DNA of 21,401 bases from Galbibacter sp035306585 (GTDB lineage Bacteria; Bacteroidota; Bacteroidia; Flavobacteriales; Flavobacteriaceae). A program made the position numbers and the translations under genes. Under the pieces are notes generated by a model, which did no database searches, was not told the DNA's origin, and saw nothing but the letters and a program-made list of their open reading frames with translations. This document shows, piece by piece, positions 17,030-21,401 of this stretch (positions are counted from its first letter, which is position 1; the number at the start of each line of letters is the position of its first letter). Location: assembly GCF_035306585.1 (NCBI RefSeq), contig NZ_DATGNU010000041.1, positions 1-21,401 on the forward strand, read 5' to 3'.

Positions 17030-17632
17030 TTACTTGATTACTCCACCACAGCTAATTCTCCCACCAGCGTCACCACTTGGTTGTGAGGTGAAATCATCCG
17101 TTCCTTGGTGAACAATAACTGATTTTCCTAGAATATCTTTTTTCTCGTCACCACATCCGATACACCATTGATCAGTTTCGAAAGTGATCGTTCCGTTTCC
17201 GTTGTCATCAGCTTCAAAGTTTCCGATATCGCCTCTGTGGTATCCATCAGAATCTCCCCACTTACCATGTTTTTCAAAAGTTGGATTCCAGTGCCCTCCG
17301 GCAGAACTACCATCAGCAGCACTACAATCTGCATTTTCATGTAAATGTATAGCATGTCCTCCAGGCGTTAGCCCGTCGAATACAGCTGTCATGGTTACTT
17401 TTCCATTTTCTTCTTTAAAAACTACGTTTCCGCTTACATTAGAATCGCTCTTAGATTCCATAGCAACTTTAACTTTTTTAGCTTCAGCTTTTTTCTCTGG
17501 AGTTTTTACCTCAGTAGTAGTGCTTTCTGTAGCGCTAACTGAACTATTTTCCTTTTTGCTGTTTTGTTTACAACTTACCCCTATAACAAGGAGCGAGCCT
17601 AGAAGTAATAGTTTTGTTCTTTTTAAAATCAT
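17030..17632 (-). CDS. sodC: Cu,Zn superoxide dismutase lipoprotein
   Basis: This enzyme dismutates superoxide outside the cytoplasm. The lipoprotein signal ends VIGVSC (Cys21) and is followed by a Ser/Thr/Lys-rich tether (about 22-62). The dismutase domain (about 63-200) retains all metal ligands: His96 and His98 (HAIHLHE), bridging His114 (GGHWNP), His122, His132 and Asp135 (YHRGDIGN) for zinc, and His175 (VIVHQG) for copper. Cys103 and Cys195 can form the family disulfide. An additional pair, Cys157/Cys160 in QWCIGCGDE, lies before the last copper ligand; I recall similar pairs in Bacteroidota SodC proteins but cannot check. The gene has its own terminator and shows no operon link to its neighbours. 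Confidence 0.95.
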   Translation of the reverse strand: MILKRTKLLLLGSLLVIGVSCKQNSKKENSSVSATESTTTEVKTPEKKAEAKKVKVAMESKSDSNVSGNVVFKEENGKVTMTAVFDGLTPGGHAIHLHENADCSAADGSSAGGHWNPTFEKHGKWGDSDGYHRGDIGNFEADDNGNGTITFETDQWCIGCGDEKKDILGKSVIVHQGTDDFTSQPSGDAGGRISCGGVIK

Positions 17633-17791
17633 AGTATTTAAAATTAAATTATTTAGTTGTTTTAAATGGTTGTCTTGTGATAGTCCGCTTTGTGGTGTAA
17701 TGCCTTTATAGCTAGCCTATCTACTAAAAGTCAAATGTTAAATTTAATCTAAAGTAAGAAGAAGTTAAGAGTTATTAAAATTTCGCATACA

Positions 17792-17827
17792 AATTAACGA
17801 AGTTTTCACAGCATTATAGCGTTAATT
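17792..17827 (-). terminator. Possible weak terminator after the M61 peptidase gene
   Basis: AATTAACG (17792-17799) and CGTTAATT (17820-17827) form a perfect 8-bp inverted repeat with a 20-nt loop. It begins at the base following the M61 stop codon. The minus-strand sequence after it (TGTATGCG) has no T-tract, so termination would be weak or the stem may only protect the 3' end. The rest of the 17633-17791 gap shows nothing I can name. Confidence 0.4.
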
Positions 17828-19387
17828 TTACTGATTTAACCAGGCATTTCTTAGGGCTGATTGTTCGGGTGTTTGGTTTTGTAATATTTTGATTTTTAGT
17901 GATTTAATTCCTTGATTGTTTTGGTTTTTTGGCAAGGTATCTAAACTAAGTCCGGCATAGCCTAGGTATTTTTTATAGTCTAATTCCTTTGTTGTGTATA
18001 TATATTCAAATATTTCCTTCAGCGATGATTTGGCCACCTGCTCACAAACCCTTTGAAATTCGGCCTCTGTGAAGCCTCTATTGAGTCCTTTATAGTATTT
18101 GTGATACAGTTTATACATGACATCATTTAATGAGGCCCTATTTTTTGTGAGTTTGCGAATCTCTAAATCTAGAAATAATCCAACCAATGGCCCTTTATCG
18201 TAATATGAGATCGCTTTCCCTTTTTCTTTTCCCATGGTGCCAAAAGGACCATCACTCCATGTATTGTAGCTAGATTGGGATAGCGATTGGTAGTAGCGAC
18301 CTGGGTTGTTTTCAACCGCATTGATATGACGTTCTAGATCACTGAAAAAAGTTTTCATATCCTTAATCCCTGCTTTTTTTGAGATAATGTATTCATAATA
18401 TACAGTCAAGCCTTCAGCGATCCAAAGTTGATTCGTTCGGCTTCCCTTATCGTAGTCAAATGGACCGAGTTCAAACGGTCGTATCCTTTTGGCATTGTAA
18501 TGGTGAAAATATTCATGGGTAAGAAAATTTAGCATGCGATCTACATCTTGTTGCGTTTTAAGTGTGTTACCATCAAAACTAACCGTGGTGCTATTGAGGT
18601 GTTCAATGCCTCCTCTTCCGGGACCAATTCCAATGAATGTGTAATGATCATAGGGGATATCATCGAAAAATTCAACGCAGGTCTCTATTATTTTTCGTAA
18701 ACTTTCCATCATGTCTTGTCGATCGAATTCACCGAGCTGATAACCGATGAAACGGTGCTGTTTTCCTCGTACTTGAAATGGCGTTAAGGACTCTAAATCC
18801 CCAATTAACAGCGGACTATCGTAGAGTATGTCAAAGTTCTTGGATATAAAACTATTTGGATATCCATCAATAGGAGTAAGACCAGTAGCAATCTCATCCC
18901 ATTTGGAGTTCTCTTCCAGGGTAATGGTGATGAGCGAAGGAGCGTCTAAATACCCTTTTGGATATAAAAAGTTATTGGGAGGAACAATGTATGCACGCGT
19001 TGAATCAAGCAAACTGTTCGCTACAAACTTTTTTGAGGCATGAACCTTATAGGTGATATGGATGTTATTATCAGATTTGGTGATTAGCTGCCATGAATTA
19101 TCTTTTAGTTGGATAATACGAATTGGGGTGCCATCACTATGGGTTGCTTTTAGATCTTCAATATTCTCATAATACTGCATCATCTGATAATAACCAGGAG
19201 ACCAGTTGGGTAATTTTAATTCTAGGGTGTCTTCTTTAAATCCATTCAAATCCATCTGTATTTGAAAGCGTTGATCTTTAGGATTTTTCATCGAAACTGT
19301 ATAGTGGATCGGTGTGGTGGTGTGTTGCGCAATAGAAATAAGACAACATAAGGTCGCTATGATAGCCAAGAGGTAGCTTTTATCCAT
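17828..19387 (-). CDS. M61-family (glycyl aminopeptidase-like) zinc metallopeptidase
   Basis: This is an exported metallopeptidase. I start it at the Met of MDKSYLLAI (19387) and not 12 codons upstream, because this gives a proper signal peptide (MDKSYLLAIIATLCCLISIA/Q). A beta-rich N-terminal domain (HYTVSMKNP...LPNWSPGYYQM) precedes the gluzincin catalytic domain. That domain has GRGGIEHLNST (substrate-side GxEH), the zinc motif HEYFHHYNAKRIRP and the downstream zinc ligand Glu in LWIAEGLTVYYEY. The C-terminal part ends LQNQTPEQSALRNAWL, a common family ending, so the protein looks complete. A distinct PDZ domain, frequent in this family, is not obvious and may be reduced. The substrate is unknown. 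A separate promoter lies upstream, suggesting monocistronic expression. Confidence 0.9.
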   Translation of the reverse strand: MDKSYLLAIIATLCCLISIAQHTTTPIHYTVSMKNPKDQRFQIQMDLNGFKEDTLELKLPNWSPGYYQMMQYYENIEDLKATHSDGTPIRIIQLKDNSWQLITKSDNNIHITYKVHASKKFVANSLLDSTRAYIVPPNNFLYPKGYLDAPSLITITLEENSKWDEIATGLTPIDGYPNSFISKNFDILYDSPLLIGDLESLTPFQVRGKQHRFIGYQLGEFDRQDMMESLRKIIETCVEFFDDIPYDHYTFIGIGPGRGGIEHLNSTTVSFDGNTLKTQQDVDRMLNFLTHEYFHHYNAKRIRPFELGPFDYDKGSRTNQLWIAEGLTVYYEYIISKKAGIKDMKTFFSDLERHINAVENNPGRYYQSLSQSSYNTWSDGPFGTMGKEKGKAISYYDKGPLVGLFLDLEIRKLTKNRASLNDVMYKLYHKYYKGLNRGFTEAEFQRVCEQVAKSSLKEIFEYIYTTKELDYKKYLGYAGLSLDTLPKNQNNQGIKSLKIKILQNQTPEQSALRNAWLNQ

Positions 19388-19433
19388 TTTTACAGTTTTA
19401 GTTTGAATAGTTATTAGATGCATTACTGAGCTT

Positions 19434-19466
19434 TAAAGATACATTTACTACTTGATATTTCTCAAA
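19434..19466 (-). promoter_or_regulatory. Candidate promoter of the M61 peptidase gene
   Basis: On the minus strand TTTG (19466-19463) is followed after 21 nt by TATCTTTA (19441-19434), which matches TAnnTTTG in seven of eight positions. The leader to the ATG at 19387 would be about 40 nt. Confidence 0.35.
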
Positions 19467-19531
19467 TCACTATAAAGGAATATTTAATGTACGGAAATAT
19501 TGGAAATGTAGCTAAGGATAGTAAGAATGAC

Positions 19532-19593
19532 ATTGCAGAATGGTTATTGGCTTTAGTTCTCCAATTTTACATTCTGCAATCTTATATTTTTTT
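19532..19593. other. Long two-tier hairpin in the gap between the BNR enzyme and M61 genes
   Basis: ATTGCAGAATG (19532-19542) and CATTCTGCAAT (19570-19580) are a perfect 11-bp inverted repeat. They enclose a second perfect repeat, ATTGG (19546-19550) with CCAAT (19561-19565). A tract of seven T residues (19587-19593) follows on the plus strand, which would suit a rightward terminator, yet no annotated plus-strand gene leads into it. For the leftward BNR gene, which ends at 19607, there is a stem but no T-tract on the proper side. It may end an antisense or small RNA, or serve as a 3' stabilising stem. Confidence 0.5.
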
Positions 19594-19606
19594 ATTCTAT
19601 AATTTT

Positions 19607-20791
19607 CTATTTCTCATTAGATGTAATTAACGGAATTTTTTCTGAAGGCCACTTGCCGTCAACTATGGGGTAGGTGACAAGTTTATCAGGATCTACTACC
19701 ACGTGTTTTATACGTTTTCTGTGCCATGTATAGGCAATATGAACAAGTCCATCTTTTGTCTGTATAATTGCGGGGTATGAAAATTGTTTCTCAGGTTGAT
19801 CTAGATAGTCGAGCACTAGTGCTGCCTCCCAGTTTTTTCCATCTTTGCTTACAGCCAAATTTAAAACACCTCTTCCTTTGTGTCCCATTCCTTCTTGTTT
19901 TCTAGTAGAATGATTGTAGATCAATAATTGTCGTCCATCTTTTAAGGTGACAGCATCTAGTCCTGCATTATTATTAGGAAGGCTCGTAAGACTCATTTCT
20001 GACCAGGTTTTCCCATTGTCTTCTGACCAATTTTCAGCAATGTATTCGACCTCGGTTCGGGTACGGCTAAGCATTTGAATTCGGCCATCTGGATAGGTCA
20101 AAAAGGTGGGTTGGATAGCACCGATTGTGTTGGCATTATTTACAGGGCCGATAATTTCCCATGTTTGTCCTCCGTTGGTACTACGTTCAATATGTACTTT
20201 CCATCCATCATCCTCTGTACTTGAACCAGAGAGTATAGAACCGTCATCTAGATGTATTGGTTTGTTTTTAACTGGACCAATGACATTTTCTTCTAAAGTA
20301 ATTGCTGGCCCCCAATGATATCCTCCGTCGGTGGATATTTTTTGCATTCCCCACCACGTACTAGGACTTGGGCCTATTTTATAGTAAATTGATAGGGTGT
20401 CTTTAGAATTTTGAAACAACACTGGATTCCAAGTAGGTAGGCGTTCGCCATCCTCCTGAACACCATCGGCAATACTACGTGGCTCACTCCAACTACCTTC
20501 TGGACTTTTTCTAGAAAGTTTGATCTCCACATCTGGATGCCTCTCCTTTGTTCCTCCAAAGAAACTACATAAGAGGTCCCCATTTTCAAGTTCTAATAAA
20601 GTAGCAGAATGGCACTGAGGAAAATCCGCTTGGGTATATACAAATTCTTCCAGCACAATTCCTTCTCGATGTTCTAGTGTTGCTGCAACTGTTTCCTCTT
20701 TTTTTTCGTTTTTTTTAGTAGTCTCACATGTATTAAAAGCAAGAGTAGTTATTACGATACAACTGATGAGACTAATTTTGGGCATTCTCAT
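19607..20791 (-). CDS. Secreted BNR-repeat beta-propeller enzyme (sialidase-superfamily fold)
   Basis: This exported protein has an N-terminal signal sequence (ISLISCIVITTLAFNTC, with a poor lipobox at Cys22) and a Lys/Glu-rich tether (25-36). The rest is a propeller of the BNR_2 type with Asp-box-like turns STDGGYHW (153-160), STNGGQTW (204-211), SEDNGKTW (256-263) and SKDGKNW (315-321). The usual sialidase Arg signature (F/Y-R-I-P) is absent at the expected N-terminal place, which reads CHSATLLELENGDLL (60-74). A classical sialidase is therefore unlikely. Related propellers include GH145-type rhamnohydrolases and ulvan-lyase-type folds, and the GH78 remnant 56 nt upstream on the same strand points to a rhamnose-containing glycan. 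The exact reaction is not determined. Confidence 0.75.
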   Translation of the reverse strand: MRMPKISLISCIVITTLAFNTCETTKKNEKKEETVAATLEHREGIVLEEFVYTQADFPQCHSATLLELENGDLLCSFFGGTKERHPDVEIKLSRKSPEGSWSEPRSIADGVQEDGERLPTWNPVLFQNSKDTLSIYYKIGPSPSTWWGMQKISTDGGYHWGPAITLEENVIGPVKNKPIHLDDGSILSGSSTEDDGWKVHIERSTNGGQTWEIIGPVNNANTIGAIQPTFLTYPDGRIQMLSRTRTEVEYIAENWSEDNGKTWSEMSLTSLPNNNAGLDAVTLKDGRQLLIYNHSTRKQEGMGHKGRGVLNLAVSKDGKNWEAALVLDYLDQPEKQFSYPAIIQTKDGLVHIAYTWHRKRIKHVVVDPDKLVTYPIVDGKWPSEKIPLITSNEK

Positions 20792-20847
20792 AAAAGTTAA
20801 ATTATTAGTGTTTTCATTTGTAATGTTAAGAATCCTATCAAATACAG

Positions 20848-21098
20848 CTATAATTTGGAGCTTAATTCATAATTTCCTGATAGTAATCTTAGGTGAACGC
20901 GATCACCCTCATCTTTGATATATTCGATACCCTTTGCATTAGCGATGGAAGCTCCATTAGCTTTAATTGTTTTATTGCTTTTAGCTGGAATATATACCTC
21001 TGCAGTGGTATTAGGTGGAATGCTAATTTTCCATTGGAACGTTTTGTTATTTTTCTTCCAATTACTCACAATCAGCCCGTGTATCGAATTATAACTTG
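20848..21098 (-). pseudogene. C-terminal remnant of a GH78-type alpha-L-rhamnosidase
   Basis: About 83 residues of genuine coding sequence remain: ASYNSIHGLIVSNWKK, then TFQWKISIPPNTTAEVYIPA and the end RVHLRLLSGNYELSSKL. This is the C-terminal beta-sandwich that follows the catalytic (alpha/alpha)6 barrel in GH78 rhamnosidases. Everything upstream, including the catalytic domain and the start, is missing. The frame continues to 21168 only because the opposite strand's GH2 sequence happens to be open in this frame; those residues (MWEDMKYGIGDPF...) are not rhamnosidase. No internal stop is seen in the remnant, so the break is recent or is an assembly join. The BNR enzyme gene lies 56 nt downstream. 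Confidence 0.75.
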
Positions 21099-21099
21099 C

Positions 21100-21401
21100 A
21101 TTGACATAGTTTATTATATGTATCAAAGTGAATGGATCTCCAATGCCGTACTTCATATCTTCCCACATTGGAATTGGTCTGATGGTGAAGTAGTGGATGT
21201 TTGGGCATATTATAATAACGCCGATGAGGTGGAGTTGTTTCTCAATGGCGAATCCCTAGTGAGTAAAACGAAACAGGGAGATGATTTACATGTATCTTGG
21301 AGGGTTCCTTTTAAGCCTGGTACTCTTTATGCAGTCTCGCGAAGCGATGGTGAAGTTGTCTTGGAGAAGGAAATAAGAACTGCAGGATCACCAGCTAAAA
21401 T
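21100..21401 (+). pseudogene. C-terminal fragment of a GH2 beta-galactosidase (runs off the window)
   Basis: In the plus-strand frame beginning near 21100, the translation gives YYMYQSEW (about 21112-21135), VLHIFPHWNW (21148-21177) and VDVWAYYNNADEVELFLNG, then WRVPFKPGTLYAVSR and AGSPAKI at the window edge. These are hallmark stretches of the region after the catalytic barrel in Bacteroidota GH2 beta-galactosidases, including the DUF4982-type domain. The N-terminal sugar-binding, Ig-like and most of the catalytic TIM-barrel domains are missing upstream; instead the opposite strand encodes the GH78 end. The first Met in frame is inside the conserved YYMYQSEW stretch, so no normal start exists. 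No stop interrupts it before 21401. Confidence 0.75.

Noticed and set aside
17184..17711. 175-codon plus-strand frame
   Set aside because: It is antisense to the well-supported sodC gene and its upstream region, with a composition explained by the opposite strand; no family features are visible.
19388..19423. Upstream start for the M61 peptidase (MHLITIQTKTVK)
   Set aside because: The 12 extra residues would precede a textbook signal peptide starting at MDKSYLLAI, so the later Met is preferred.
19487..19630. 47-codon plus-strand small frame with an AAGGA site
   Set aside because: It runs through a strong hairpin and T-rich tract and overlaps the end of the BNR gene antisense; its hydrophobicity follows from base composition. 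It is kept only as part of a finding.
19607..20791. Calling the BNR protein an exo-alpha-sialidase with a sialic-acid pathway
   Set aside because: No R-I-P signature and no neuraminate lyase, epimerase or sialate transporter in the window; the nag genes alone do not support it.
21099..21168. N-terminal part of the apparent 106-residue minus-strand frame (MWEDMKYGIGDPF...)
   Set aside because: These residues are the antisense of the GH2 stretch YYMYQSEW...VLHIFPHW and are not part of the rhamnosidase, so the Met at 21168 is not a real gene start.
1..21401. CRISPR arrays, tRNA or rRNA genes, insertion sequences, prophage genes
   Set aside because: I saw no regularly spaced repeats, no tRNA-like cloverleaf or rRNA sequence, and no transposase, integrase or phage proteins.

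Overview
The window looks like a chromosomal segment of a marine-type Flavobacteriaceae (Bacteroidota). The evidence is a low-GC sequence, a SusC/SusD pair with a third surface lipoprotein, CarboxypepD_reg-like N-termini on the TonB-dependent receptors, lipoprotein signals of the LVSC/LGAC type, promoter-like TTG-N17-23-TAnnTTTG elements, a LytS/LytTR two-component pair, and a NagB-PIG-L fusion. Species cannot be named from the sequence alone.

Layout. (1) 1-6112, plus strand: a possible 34-residue membrane micropeptide, then a SusC-like transporter, a SusD-like lipoprotein and a SusE-position glycan-binding lipoprotein, closed by a clear terminator. No glycoside hydrolase follows. (2) 6136-9558, minus strand: a siderophore-type TonB-dependent receptor with its own promoter, followed by a PepSY membrane protein, forming a small iron-acquisition operon. 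(3) 9715-16340: an amino-sugar block. A BadF/BadG-type kinase (probable GlcNAc kinase) and a NagB-PIG-L fusion are on the minus strand. Diverging from a 461-nt AT-rich control region is a plus-strand operon of sensor kinase, LytTR regulator and NagP-like MFS permease. Terminators close the kinase, nagB and nagP units. (4) 16388-19387, minus strand: a pentapeptide-repeat protein, a periplasmic/lipoprotein Cu,Zn superoxide dismutase and an M61 aminopeptidase, which look like housekeeping or stress genes. (5) 19607-21401: a BNR beta-propeller secreted enzyme, then two back-to-back gene remnants. These are the C-terminal end of a GH78-type alpha-L-rhamnosidase on the minus strand and the C-terminal part of a GH2 beta-galactosidase on the plus strand. 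They abut at about 21,100, and both lack everything upstream.

How it fits together. The SusCD-lipoprotein operon would bring oligosaccharides across the outer membrane. NagP would carry GlcNAc (or a related sugar) across the inner membrane, the BadF-type kinase would phosphorylate it, and the NagB-PIG-L fusion could deacetylate and deaminate it to fructose-6-phosphate. The LytS/LytTR pair is well placed to control this. No separate nagA and no chitinase or hexosaminidase lies in the window, and the SusCD substrate is not proven. The right end belongs to a different, rhamnose/galactose-type glycan locus that has been broken, or misassembled, at the GH78/GH2 junction.
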